Of a stretch of DNA of 64,000 bases, positions 49,626-61,294 are shown one piece after another. The stretch covers positions 14,508,001-14,572,000 of the forward strand of contig OY992835.1 in NCBI GenBank assembly GCA_963921425.1. Direction: 5' to 3'. Every line of letters starts with the position of its first letter. Position 1 is the first letter of the stretch. The position numbers and the translations under genes are program-made. The notes beneath the pieces were generated by a model. It ran no database searches. It worked only from the letters and a program-made list of their open reading frames with translations, and had not been told where the DNA came from. The stretch is from Dryas octopetala (taxonomy: Eukaryota > Streptophyta > Magnoliopsida > Rosales > Rosaceae).

Positions 49626-49964
49626 GCTTATTTGTAAAAATGCCCCTTGAAAGTAATTTTCATTCTCACTTTGTCCCCTTAAAGTTTAATCTTCTCATTT
49701 TATCCTCCGAACTTTACAAACTCTTTCAATAAGTCATATTCCGTCAAGTCCGTTAATGACTCTATCAATAAGCTGACATATTGTATCCACGTAAGCAACA
49801 TGTCGAATCTTTTAACAGAGTCATTGATAGATTTGACGAAATATGAGGTTTGTAAAGTTCGGAGGACAAAGTGAAGAGATTAATAAAGATTAAAGTTAAT
49901 TTAAAGGGGCAAATTAAGTGAGAATGAAAATTAGTTTCAAGGGACATTTATATGAATAAGCCTA
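49626..49964. mobile_element. Mutator-like MITE in unit C (sister of 39784-40143)
   Basis: Same ends and position as the unit B copy, flanked by TATATAAAA and a decayed partner. Divergence between these two copies could date the B/C split. Confidence 0.8.
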
Positions 49965-50059
49965 TATATGTAAAATAACAAAATGTAGATCACTTTCACT
50001 TCTTTTTTTTTCTTATTAAATATATATATAGTACCATTTTTGCTGTTGTTGTAAGGTTA

Positions 50060-50350
50060 AAACTACAAATATAACATGCAGTCTCTACAAAACCCACTCT
50101 ACACCTTAGGAGGGGAAATACCCTTCAAATCGAGGGAAATACTCTTTAAATTGGGGAATGACTTTATTATGAATTAAAAAGATTTTTTTATAAGTTAAAG
50201 AAACGTACTTTATTATGAATTATAAAGATTTTCTTATAAATTTAAAAGATTTTATTATGATTAAATGAATTTTCTTATAAATTTTAAAATACCCCCAAAT
50301 TCTATCTAAAAATTGTTTTTCTAAAAGATCTAAGTCTAATTCTCTCTATA
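50060..50350. other. AT-rich stretch specific to unit C
   Basis: About 290 bp lacking from blocks A and B, in which TTATTATGAATTA(T/A)AAAGATTTT(C/T)TTATAA-like phrases recur three times. Its class is not recognised. Confidence 0.4.
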
Positions 50351-51162
50351 TATAATACCTTGATAGACATATTATATTGGTATGAATTGGAAAAGCTAGA
50401 CGAACTTCATTTTCTGTCTGATCAAACTAAATAATAAATATCAATCGAGAGAAAGATAAATAAACATTTTAAAAAAAATTATTGAAATAATTTTCTGTAT
50501 GAAACAATAAAAAAAGTGGTCCTGCATTCAAAGATCATTTTTTAAAAGAAATGAACTAGTTCTCATTGTCAAGAAACCAAGATGCATGATTCATGATATA
50601 TATCTTCCTAGAGAATTCGTCGGGGACAGGATCAACATGGAATATATAATAGTCATGTATCAACTTTTCCATATAATTTATTAATTAATATGCAGTACGT
50701 TGTATCTTATATATATATATTTATATATGTGTGTGTGTGTGTGTTATATATGAAAACGAAAGCATTAATATTTAAAACAAAGAAAAAAAATACTTGTAAT
50801 AATTTCACTAGCTGCATGCAAGCGGCCATATATATGGTACAATTCTGTGATATTCAAGCAATAAAATATATGTGGAAAGCAGGACCACGAATTATCGAGA
50901 CATGTGGAAGGAGATTACACAAATATTAATATTTTTATTTAGAGAGTAATTGTCTCTAATCAAACAATTCGGTATATATACATTATCTATTTCACCGTCA
51001 GTTGTGATCATTGATGGGTGATTCAAATCAACATTTTATTTTTTCACAAAGCTTTCAGCCGAAAGCACCAAAGCACGAAAGAGGAAAGCATTTATTATCT
51101 ACTGTCGTAGATGAGATTTGAACTCAAAACTCATTTTCACAAAATTAAGAGAGACTACCCAT

Positions 51163-52030
51163 CTGGTAACGTTTTACAGAATAATTTTCTAAAAACTGTA
51201 TTGTAAAATGAAAATGACAAATTAAATTTTGCATTCTCAAAATATGAAAAGGCATCTGGTAGCGTAATTGAAAAACAATTATATAAAACAAAAATAATGA
51301 AAACACATTTGATATTAACCAATTATTACAACCAAATAATTATATACACAAAAGATATTAATTATAAATTATTATTAATCAATTTCATAAAATATATAAT
51401 TAAAAAAAAGAGACGTTTTATAAAACCCAACCCACCTCAGCCGGCGCGACTACCTTGGAGGTAGAAGAGTTGTTGGTGGCCGTATTATTAATGGAGACAA
51501 CACTGCAAGCACCTATGATCTAGTTGAATAGATATATTTTCTCTATGTAAGAGTTGTTAAGGTTCGTGAGCTTCCTGCCATAGATGTTAGGGAGAGTCTT
51601 GATCCGTTTATTGAAGCGGGAATTGGAAACTATAGAGGGATTACGTACAAAGTATATATTTTGAGAGATGGGTAGAGAGAGAGAAAAAAAATAGAGAAAT
51701 AGAGAAGAAATGAAGAGAGATGGGTGAAGTGGGCAGCGGCGGGGGGTAGGGCTGTCGCCGGAGGTGGGGAGGAGGTGCAGATCACATGTTTTTTTATTTT
51801 TTTTTTTTCAGTTGTAATTTTTTTTTTTTTTTTTTTTTTTTTGTATCTGTGTTATCTATGTTTTCTAAATTCACTGAAAACATCATTTAGTCGTTTTCTG
51901 AATTTACACTGTAAACTAGAAATTCTATTTTGTGTTTTTCAAAAATTGTTTTCTCAATACGACAACCAAATGCATTTTTGTTATTTTTTGAATTTATAAA
52001 ATGAAAAATTGTTTTGTAAAACGTTATCAA
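51163..52030. mobile_element. Putative Pack-type element carrying a host gene fragment
   Basis: The left end GGTAACGTTTTACAGAATAA is matched, inverted, at the right (GATAACGTTTTACAAAACAA on the other strand). Between them lie AT-rich arms, an MCTP-like coding fragment (51449-51652) and a T run (51819-51842). No matching target duplication was found, so the exact ends are uncertain. Blocks A and B lack the whole stretch. Confidence 0.55.
51449..51652 (+). pseudogene. MCTP/FTIP-like C2-domain gene fragment
   Basis: One frame reads YLGGRRVVGGRII then STYDLVE, a stop, then YFLYVRVVKVRELPAIDV and SLDPFIEAGIGNYRG. This is the start of a C2 domain preceded by the STYDLVE linker typical of plant MCTP/FTIP/QUIRKY proteins, which regulate plasmodesmata and florigen movement. 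The usual Gln/Arg codon after STYDLVE is TAG here, and similarity ends after about 68 codons. There is no start or downstream exon. A captured, dead fragment. Confidence 0.8.
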
Positions 52031-52507
52031 ACGTTAAATGCTTTTTTAAAAAAAAAAAATTTGAGCTAGCTTAATTGTAGGGCTATCGAATGAAAAGTCT
52101 AAACCTATATATAACTCTCCATGCTCAAATTAACAATTTGAAAATATAGCATCGGCTAGATTTCGCATTATCCGATAATTTATCGCTATTTAAATTTCAA
52201 AGTTGCTAAACAACATGAAGGCATGCATTATTAGTCGCACATGACAAAACATATGTAATCGCACACAATTTTCAATTGCCAAGTCGTGACTTGCAGGTAC
52301 CCCTGGGGTATCCACCGTCCTCCTATCTAGACGTGATCGACAAAACAGTGCCTAATTTACTCATTCATGTCTTTACAATAAAAGGATATATAGTTTATGA
52401 TTGACTCTAATACCATTTCCTAGGCCATGATTCAATGCCAAATAGAAAGTAGCCATTTAATTTAATAATACATTATTCCTAATGACAAAAAATTTCCCAT
52501 CTATTTA

Positions 52508-52878
52508 GAGTTAATTATACTTACACCTCATGAAGTTTATCGTCTTTTCACATACACCCTCTGGGATTTCAAAAATTACACATACACCCCCTAAGGTTTC
52601 AAAACTATTGCATATAACCCCCTACAAGAGAAAAAAATAAATAAACAAAAAAGAAAATATTTATATTGAAGTTGGACCTTACACCTTGAGTAATCTTATT
52701 AGGCCATTTAACTCCTCAGTATACCTTTTTGTATAATTTCTCATAATTTTTCGTTTTACTATAAGGGGTTATATGCAACAGTTTTGAAACCTCAGAAGGT
52801 GTATGTGTAATTGTTGAAACTCCAGAAGTTGTACGTGAAAAGACGATAAACCTCAGGAGGTGTAAGTGTAATTAACTC
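52508..52878. mobile_element. Mutator-like MITE, copy 2
   Basis: 371 bp with inverted ends GAGTTAATTATACTTACACC and GAGTTAATTACACTTACACC. CATCTATTTA is on both sides (52498-52507 and 52879-52888). The empty site is intact in unit B (near 41668) and in the second partial copy in C (near 53892). A 10-bp duplication and long inverted ends suggest a MULE-derived MITE. Confidence 0.9.
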
Positions 52879-53649
52879 CATCTATTTATATGCTCTAAGT
52901 CTTCTTATTAATCATTGAATTTCATCTAAGTTTTACAAAATCATAAGTGTTTATTCAAAACATTAAATGGGCCGGTACCAGCTAGTTTTAACATTTTTCA
53001 TTTATGGGAATTAATTGGCATTTACATAATCATAAATATTATTCTTCCCCATGTATATATATATATATATATATTTAGAATCAATAATAGTATTATGAGT
53101 CAAGCAACACTTGTATATTAGATTAATCGCACTTCTAAATTTCTAATATTCGAAATGTACCCATATGGACTGAAAATATGGTTGAAATATTTTTATTTGT
53201 AAAAATATTATGGAAGTCATTATTACTGCCATAGAATTATGAATATGAATCTTCTAAGCCATTTAAGCCAAAAAAAAAAAAAAGAATCTGCAAATCCATT
53301 TCAGTTGCGAATGATACAATTGATCAATATGCTGCATGGGAGATCTTTTTATAGCATTATCTTTACTTCCTAAGAGGCAAAGCAGCAAACTAGATCATCA
53401 TGGTGATGGTAGAATAGACAGATGAACCACAAAAAAAGTATAATCTAAAACCATAAATTATTCTTTGTCCAACAAAAACAGGACAAAACGTACAATAAAT
53501 AAATGCAGCAACTTGACACAAGGAAAGACAAGAAATTAAGCAAATCATGTAGAATCACAAAATGCATGAATCAGACCTAACTAAGTATGTCTGCTAATAT
53601 CACACAACCCTTTCAGTCAAGAACATTAATTCTTCAAGTAATAAACCAT

Positions 53650-54055
53650 ATGTAATCTCACACAATTTTCAATTGCCAAGTCGTGATCTGCAGGTACCCC
53701 TGGGGTATCCACCGTCGCCCTATGTAAACGTGACAAAACACTGCCTAATTTACTCATTCACGTCTTTACAATGAAAGGATATATAGTTTATGATTGACTC
53801 TAATACCATTTGTTAGGTCACGATTCAATGCCAAATAGAAAGTGGCCATTTAATTTAATAATACATTATTCCTAATGACAAAAAAAAATTTCCATCTATT
53901 TATATGCTCTAAGTCTTCTTATTAATCATTGAATTTTCATCTAAGTTTTAGAAAATCATAAGTGCTTATTCAAAACATCAAATGGGCCTGTAGCAGTTAG
54001 TCTTAACATTTTTCATTTATGGGAATTAATTGGCATTTACATAATCATAAATATT
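53650..54055. repeat. Partial re-duplication of the right end of block C
   Basis: Starting at ATATGTAATCTCACAC this repeats 52250 onward. It is interrupted at 54056 by a 3.9-kb insertion and resumes at 57943. No coding sequence. Confidence 0.75.
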
Positions 54056-54697
54056 AAAGTAAATAATTATAAAGTCCAATATTAGACTCCTATTCCCTCT
54101 TAGACCAACCTATTTAATTGGATTTCTCGGCCAGTTCACCTTCTTTTCTTCTGGCCCACTTTTAAGTTTTCATCCCTTGTCCGTCTCTCTCTCCGTCACT
54201 CTCCTACTCCCTTTCTCATTTCTCTCTCCTCACTCACGCCCAGCCACCCCTCCTCTTTGATCTGTGTCGTCCCACGTGGGCTCGGAGGTTGAGCGATGGT
54301 GCTCGGACGGCGTTGCGACGCCAATCTCGGAGCAGCCAGGTTCAGTGGCTTTGCTACCATCGTCGAGCTACTATTTTGAGTCCGATCGGCGATACTGAAA
54401 CAACTTGCGCTACCTTCAAGTTTGGTTAAAGTTGGTAAATCATCTGTCTATCCCTCTTCTTTATGATTATGGTTTCTAGTTGGTTGAATGACTATTAATT
54501 TGTATATTTGTCATTGAATGTTTTAATTTTTTTAGAGGTCTTTGATTTGGGTGTGATTACTGTTGTGGGTGTTTGATTATTGATAAAATGATTGTGGGTT
54601 ATATATGTGTTTGATTGAGTTGGATATTGATATGGTTCAAGTTAATCATTATATATATTTGATTTAATGGCTTTACCTTTCTACAGTCGCTAGTTCT

Positions 54698-55384
54698 TGA
54701 TAGAATTAGAGTATCCAACCCAAAACCAATTGCAATGGGTGGAGAGACCCAAGACTTATAAGCACATATGTTAAGCTCTAGTTTTCCGATGTGGGACATT
54801 GCTCCACATTACTCTCAACACGCCCCCGCACGTGTGACGATATTTTGAGCCTTACACGTGAACAAATTGTATTGGGTGACGTGGGAGCACGTGTGGCCGT
54901 TGGGCCTTACACGCGGATAACCAAGCTCTGATACCATGATAGAATTAGAGCATCCAACCCAAAACCAATTGACAATGGGTGGAGAGGCCCAAGACTTATA
55001 AGCACATATGCTAAGCCTTAGTTTTTGGATGTGGGACATTGCTCCACATTACTCTCAACACGCCCCCGCACGTGTGGCGAGATTTTGAGCCTTACACGTG
55101 AACAAATTGTATTAGGTGACGTGGGAGCACGTGTGACCATTGGGCCTTACACGCGAATAACCAAGCTCTGATACCATGATAGAATTAGAGCATCCAACCC
55201 AAAACCAATTGGCAATGGGTGGAGAGGCCCATGACGTATAAGCACATATATTAAACTCTAGTTTTCCGATGTAGAACATTGCTCCACACCAATTGGCCAT
55301 GGGTGGAGAGGCCCAAGACTTATAAGCACATATGCTAAGTCTTAGTTTTCGGATGTGGGACATTGCTCCACATTACTCTCAACA
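54698..55384 (-). mobile_element. Tandem TRIM array (687 bp)
   Basis: Repeated LTR-internal-LTR arrangement: LTRs at 54698-54820, 54937-55060 and 55177 onward. The last is broken and fused to another LTR end at about 55288. Primer-site complements GCTCTGATACCA lie just before 54937 and 55177. GTTCT flanks the array on both sides (54693-54697 and 55385-55389), so it entered or grew as one unit. The LTRs share sequence with 38347-38712. Confidence 0.9.
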
Positions 55385-55668
55385 GTTCTTGCTAGACTGC
55401 TAGTTCTCATGGTCAGTAATGTTTATGAAAACTGCAAGCGATCCCAGAATGCAAATGAAGTGGGCTGAGTATCTTCCATAAAATATATATATATTCGGAA
55501 TTCAATAAGATAGTAAAGTTCTAGACTCTAGTGATTTAATGCCATAACTCTTATTTGTATTTTACTTTTTATTGGTGGTATTGGGAAATCTGCACAAATA
55601 GGATATATTGCATACTTGAATGCAAATGAAATGCAACGCAACCAGAAACATTCAAGGGCTAAAGTATG

Positions 55669-56744
55669 TGTTGATGCAAATTCTCGTGAGGTAGATGCAA
55701 CAACTTAGAGGTGGTGACTTGGCTGACCCGAAGCCTTGCTGGATGATGACGTGGATGTTGTTTGAGATCTCCCTGTAGACAAACACAAGATCAAAGGAGA
55801 TGGACCGGTGTGGTACCAGCCAAACACGCTCCGATGATGAAGTCAGTGATGGTGTTTGATGGTATGTGAGGAAGAACAAAGGATGAACTTGGGAGAATAG
55901 GAAGAACAAGGCAAATGTTCTGGGTTTATTCTCAGCAAGTCGGGTATGCTCTTGGGTGAGTGGAAATTTTGGTTAAGTGTTTGTCTGGTGAGGAGTTGAT
56001 AGCTAGATTTATTGATTGATCCCCCTATTTGTGCATATATGGTGCCTTATATAGGCAAAGGAAGACTTGATGAGTAAGTTACCTGCATGTGAATGAATGG
56101 TTGCCAGAGACCCACGCGCTTGGTCAGAACCAGTTGCATGCACAGCTACTCACCTCCTCAGTATTCAATGCTGCATTGAATGTTCCATTAAATGCAAGGT
56201 TGGAAGGTTCAGACAAACTACCCCAATAGTCATGGATGCAGGCTGGATATTCCATCTTTCAGAGGATTTGTGTCAGGTGCATTTAAGCGTGGCGGTTCAT
56301 CCCAACGTGATCTTCTTGGGAATGGCGGCGGAGGGCCGAGCCGAACCGAACACATGTCTTTATGCGTATACATGAAGCCCATGTGTGGTCGGATCGGACA
56401 TGGGATTCCAGACCGAACCGGTCCAGTAGATAGGGGTCCCTCCGAGCCCTAACTGGTCGACGCCAGAACTCGAAAGGAGATTATCTCTGTGCCGAGCCAA
56501 GCCGAACCGGGATGACCATGGAAAGATGAACACTCAATCCCTTGGAAGATCATCGGTTCGGCTCGGACCGAGTATGAAGGACTCGGCATGGAGACCCGAC
56601 CTGAGCTGGCGGAGGAAGTGCTGAGCAGTGATGATGTGGAGGTCAAAGTCTGACCACTGAAAGTCAACTCCAAGGTTGGTTTTGACCAGCCACGTGTCGA
56701 GCTATGATTAGCTGTTTAGATCGGTGTGGGTTTTCCCACAAACA
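55669..56744. mobile_element. Solo LTR of about 1.08 kb
   Basis: Begins TGTTGATGC and ends CCCACAAACA. GTATG is exactly duplicated on both sides (55664-55668 and 56745-56749). There is no second LTR, primer site or internal coding region, as expected after LTR-LTR recombination of a full element. It is GC-richer than its surroundings, with CCGAACCG-like words. Short frames inside it are not credible genes. Superfamily not determinable. Confidence 0.88.
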
Positions 56745-57013
56745 GTATGCCCATCTATTTGGTTGCTTTTAAAATAGAGGAATTTTTTGTGGAAGTGGAT
56801 TTACTAAGTAAGTATTTTGAAAATTGTCTTTGTTTCCAATTAGGAATAATTTGTGGATGAAAATGGTTATGTTTGTTACTATCGAGTAGTAACTATTGGG
56901 ACGATAGTTACTATCAGACAGTTGTAATAATAATTATTATTAGTGTGGGCGCGATCTGGAGGTGCTGAGCGCAATTTGGAAGAGATGGGCGCGATTGAGA
57001 AATATTGAGTGAT

Positions 57014-57415
57014 TGTTACTGCTTGTCAGTAACAATCCCACTTATATGTTGTTACCGACAAGCAGTAACAATATGTAAGTGAAGCTATGATTGTTACTGT
57101 TTGTCGGTAACAATATCTAAGTGGGGCTGTAGTTGTTACGGTTTGTTAGTAATAATATATAAGTGGAGCTATGATTATTATTGACAACAATAACAATATG
57201 TAGGTGGGGCTATGGTTGTTACTACTTGTCAGTAACAATATATAAGTGAGGTTATAATTGTTACTGACAAACATTAACAATATGTAAGTGAAGCTATGAT
57301 TGTTATGTTTGTTAGTAATCATATGTAAGTGAGACTATATTTATTATTACTTGTCAATAATAATATATAAATGAGGCTATGATTGTCACTGTAATATGTA
57401 AATAAGGCTATAAAT
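57014..57415. repeat. 42-bp tandem repeat with internal palindrome
   Basis: Nine to ten units of about 42 bp, each of the form GTTACTG-TTTGTC-GGTAAC followed by AATATGTAAGTGGGGCTATG. In each unit GTTACTG and CAGTAAC can pair, so the array is a series of short hairpins. Units vary, showing age. A related inverted motif (ATAGTTACTATC) lies upstream near 56910. Confidence 0.82.
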
Positions 57416-58056
57416 TAAGAAGAAAATCGATTAATTATTAATTACTACTGTCATATAGTGTCACGTACACCAATTAATTATTAAAAAGAAACAAAAAGAA
57501 AAGACACATGACTAAGCTTTTGATCAAGGACTTGGTGTAGTGAAGCCCATTTTGCTTTATGACTCCTTTCAGGCCACAAATCCAATCACAAAGTTAATTT
57601 TGGCTTTTGACGAGGTGACGTGTGGCGTATATGGAAAATAAAATAAAATAAAGTTGTACGGTGGACTTTGATTGGTTTTCATTTTGATTATTTCTCATCT
57701 CTGAACAGAAATTTTAGATGCAGGCACTTGACTTGATTGGACTAGTTTACAAAATGATGGATTTATTTGTTGGAATTCGGGAGAAAACTTGTACCTTTTT
57801 TGCCGTTAATGTTTTCGTTTAATCTTTTAAAAAATGGGCTGCTACAGTAGCACGTGGCCGCTACAATAACGCATTATTGCTGATGGTCCGGATAATCATG
57901 GTTTTTATTGAACTAGACTTAAAAAAAAAAAAAAAAAAACCCTAAATATTATTCTTCCCCATGTGTATATCATCTTACTCGGAGTCAATAATAGTATTAT
58001 GAGTAAAGCAACACTTGTATATATATTAGATTAGTCAGACTTCTATTAGAAATATA
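57416..58056. other. Intergenic; end of the 3.9-kb insertion and resumed block
   Basis: Mixed AT-rich sequence with no gene. The A run at 57921-57939 marks the insertion's right end. From 57943 the duplicated block resumes. Confidence 0.5.
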
Positions 58057-58064
58057 TGTATATA

Positions 58065-58251
58065 TAGGGGTGGGTTCGGTACGGTTACCGAACCGAAAGC
58101 CCCAAACCGTGTACCGACCGAACCCCCCTCGGTTGGCCATTTTGGTTACCGAGACCGGTACCGGAATGTCGGTAAACCGGCACTCGGTTAGACCGGCATT
58201 CTCGGTCGGCTCGGCTCGGAATGGACCCTGACCGGAAACAAAGAAAGCGAG

Positions 58252-58291
<40 letters not shown>

Positions 58292-59523
58292 GCATCAGAG
58301 AGAAAAAGGAGAAAGGGAGAAGAGGAGCACTTGGGGCAGCAGCAGATCTTTGCAAGTTCTTCTCCAGAAATCGAAGTTGGCCGTGATCGGAGATGAAGGC
58401 GGAGCTCGGAGATGATGCAGAGCTCAGAGATGATGCGAAGCTCAGAGATGATGGCTTGATAGCTAGGCTAATGATCAGTACCGCAATATATGAGATGCGA
58501 AGCCCATAGATTTTATTATATGGATAAGTAATTGCTTTCTGCAATATTAGAAGGACAGCTCCAAAAACCAAGAATGGTATCTCAAAATCTTTTCAATTGG
58601 CCATTGTGTGGTAGCCATCAAAGCCACCTACGTCATTCAAGCTTTTTGTTATTTGTGGGAATTAAGATTCCATGGGGTAGGGGGTATAGTAAGAATGTGA
58701 ACATCCAATCAAAGAATGCCATGTATTTTAAAAAATAAATAAAAAAAAAAGGTCTTAATCATTATATTTTATATTCTTAAAAAAAAAATAGGATTATTTT
58801 GTTTAAGTCTTATTTCATTTTATTAATTAATTTAATTTAGACATTAGGGTATTTTGAGATTTGGGGTTTGGAGTTTGGAGTTTGGAGTTTTTACTTTTAA
58901 TACATTTATATAATACATTTATATACCCTAAAATACATTTTTATATAATCTATATAATACATTTCTATATAAAAACTAATTAAAAATACCCTAAACCTTA
59001 ATATTATACCATATCCTAAACCTTAGGGTATATAGGGTATAGCATATATAGTGATATACCATATTCTAATATTATACCATATTATACCATATCCTAGACA
59101 TTGTTATAGTTATATACTTATATACCAACTATGAAAGTATGAATTATAGTCTTAGGGTATAAGATATAAGGTATATGATTTAAAATTTTTAAAACACACA
59201 ATAGAGTTTAGGGTTTATAAATTTATATATGTTTTATAAATTATAAAAATGTATATAAATGTATTATAGAAATGTATTTTAGGGTATAGAAAATTAGAAA
59301 TGTATAAAATTGTATTATTTTAAATTAAATGTTATATATATTCGGTTCGGTTCGGTAAACTGACGGTTCTAAGATCTGAGAACCGAAACCTAAACCGAAC
59401 ATACCGGTTCGGTTGACAAACCGATATCTCGGTACGGTTCTTCTCAGGTACGGTTATTCTCGGTATCGATTAGGCCGGTTTCGGGTTCGATCTCGGTTTT
59501 TCGGTCAAACCGACCCAGCCCTA
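58065..59523. mobile_element. Non-autonomous hAT element, copy 2
   Basis: 1459 bp with the same ends as 28405-29872 (TAGGGGTGGGTTCGGT and TAGGGCTGGGTCGGTT). An exact 8-bp duplication TGTATATA is at 58057-58064 and 59524-59531. The left 160 bp and right 660 bp match copy 1, but the middle (about 58230-58860), with a (GA)n run at 58257-58289, is unrelated to that of copy 1. No transposase. Confidence 0.9.
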
Positions 59524-59531
59524 TGTATATA

Positions 59532-60154
59532 CGTACGCATATGGATTGAAAATATGGTTGAAATATTTTTATTTGTAAAAATATTATGGAAGTCATTATT
59601 ACTATACTGCCATAGAATTATGAATATGAATCTTCTAAGCCATTTAAGCCAAAAATATATATATATATATATATATATCTCCAAATCCATTTCAGTTGCG
59701 AATGATACAATTGATCAATGCTGCATGGGAGATCTTTTTATAGCATTATCCTTACTTCCTAAGAGGCAAAGCAGCAAACTAGATCATCATGGTGATGGTA
59801 GAATAGACAGAACCACAAAAAAAGTATATTCTAAAACAATAAATTATTAATTCTTTGTCCAACAAAAACAGGACAAAATATACAATAAATAAATGCAGCA
59901 ACTTAACACAAGGAAAGACAAGAAATTAAGCAAATCATGTAGAATCACAAAATGCATTAATCAGAACTAACTAAATATGTCTGCTAATATCACACAACCC
60001 TTTCAGACAAGAACATTAATTCTTCAAGTAATAAACCTAACTAATCATACTCATCTATACTAGTTGTCCATACAAGTGCACGGGGAGCCCATGCAAAAAG
60101 TTTGGTTAAGATATGCCATATTCCACCAAATATACAAATGGAACCTAACCATAC
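59532..60154. other. Right end of unit C
   Basis: Non-coding, matching 41930-42480 and 53150-53640. Similarity stops near 60099 at CCCATGCAAAA, where retrotransposon-derived DNA begins. Confidence 0.6.
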
Positions 60155-60463
60155 ATGCCCTTCAATTATATCTTCGTTATTTGGTTAAAAGGCCTTCTCT
60201 CAGACTTAGGGTTTAACAACAGCACACCTATGTCACTCTATTGTGATAACCAAGCAGCCATGCACATTGCTTCCAATCCGGTGTTCCACGAAAGAACAAA
60301 ACATATTGAAGTCCATTATCACTATATTCGTGATCAGGTTCAATCCAAGGTGATCGAAACTGTGTACACTCGGAGTCATGATCAGATCGCAGATATTTTC
60401 ACCAAGGCCCTAGGTTCGATCTGCTCAGTTTCAGCGTTTACTGTCCAAGCTTGGATCAATTAA
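60155..60463 (+). pseudogene. Copia RNase H fragment
   Basis: The frame reads [41 protein letters not shown] and DQIADIFTKAL, the C-terminal RNase H of a copia polyprotein of a different lineage from 13025-17134. Everything upstream (Gag to RT) is missing. A stop follows, then a purine tract and LTR, so this is the 3' end of a truncated element. Confidence 0.9.
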
Positions 60464-60479
60464 TCTACTTGCTCTAGCT

Positions 60480-60771
60480 TGAGGGGGAGTATTGGAAGAG
60501 ATGCACTAGCTGTGGTTATCATCTGATCATCTCACACGTTTGTAGTTAACTTGTAGTTAACAGCTTTCTCCTTAATTTAGGGCGGCTTGTTTCTATTTCT
60601 TGTAATAACTCTTGTCCTATAATTGGGGCTTAAATCATGGAGAGGTCTGGTGTTAAGGCTGTGGTGTATTGGCCAGTGTTTCTTAGCCTCCTCTAATTCT
60701 GCCTATATATCTTTGTATCTTGTAAAGCAAAACATATAATGAAAAATACATTCACACTATCAAATTCAACA
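60480..60771 (+). repeat. Purine tract and 3' LTR of the truncated copia element
   Basis: GAGGGGGAG (60481-60489) precedes an LTR of about 282 bp that starts TATTGGAAGAG (an expected TGTTGG start, mutated) and ends CAAATTCAACA. There is no 5' LTR nearby. Confidence 0.75.
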
Positions 60772-61294
60772 TTTGGCTACTGTACTTTTCTGCAAACTTG
60801 GACTTCCAAATCATTGGCACAAGTTTAGGCACTAACTTGATGAAGTTTATAGCTTTGCTCGTGAGGCAAATATGGTTTGCACCGGAGGAACAAGAAATTA
60901 AGGAGTGTTGATGCCAATGGTTAAAGACTATTGGTTATGCAATTGCATTGTTGGGATCTGTTATAATTTTCGCTTTGCCCAGTATACCATATGCGAGAGG
61001 ATGAAGCCAAGGGACCATGTCTGATGGAAGATCCCACTTGATAGTGTTTTCTTCTGCTTCACTTTTGATCATTGCACATGATTGGTTGTTGCTGCAAGCT
61101 ACCTTGCAGATTTTACTAAGGTGCATGTAGTTACAACAGTGCATTCTCACCAACAGCTTTAGGAAGTTTTGCAAAGGATGATGCAGATTCTGCACTTGTT
61201 TGAATTAACTTGTTTCCAACACCTTTAATTTGTAGCCACTAAGGAACTAAAGGCAATCTCATGATAGGTTCCCTCTTATGAGCTTGAGGGGGGC
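60772..61294. other. Internal remnant of a second LTR element
   Basis: About 520 bp with no domain I recognise. It ends in the purine tract TTGAGGGGGGC directly before the LTR at 61295, so it is probably the 3' internal part of another truncated retrotransposon. Confidence 0.45.

Larger units (their letters stand above)
47425..53640. repeat. Duplicated non-coding block C
   Basis: Starts with the TGGGCTGATCTTTCTGTTGG phrase and runs colinear with blocks A and B. It is closer to B. Insertions private to C are 49253-49456, 51163-52030 and 52508-52878. Confidence 0.75.
54056..57942. mobile_element. 3.9-kb insertion with 8-bp flanking repeats, class unknown
   Basis: The sequence TAAATATT occurs immediately before (54048-54055) and after (57943-57950). 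The sister copy reads straight through (CATAAATATTATTCTTCCCC near 53030). Inside are a C/T-rich, then GC-rich exon-like stretch (54130-54436) ending before GTAAAT, a TRIM array, a 1.08-kb solo LTR, and a 42-bp tandem array. A run of A (57921-57939) stands at its right end. I see no transposase or reverse transcriptase. Confidence 0.6.
42481..60099. repeat. Tandem duplication unit C
   Basis: About 17.6 kb: 3' flank, intact gene 3 on the - strand, promoter, and block C, whose right end is repeated (52220-53648, then 53650-54055 continuing at 57943-60099). It is longer than unit B because of the 54056-57942 insertion, a hAT element and TRIMs. Confidence 0.8.

Noticed and set aside
56097..56452. 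Two overlapping frames of about 90 codons
   Set aside because: Both are wholly within the solo LTR, start without context and show no domain.
58188..58571. 127-codon - strand frame rich in Ser and Leu
   Set aside because: Its composition comes from a (GA)n run, and it lies inside the hAT copy 2 core.
60935..61195. 86-codon - strand frame
   Set aside because: It is in retrotransposon-derived DNA, has no recognised domain, and is antisense to the flanking LTRs.
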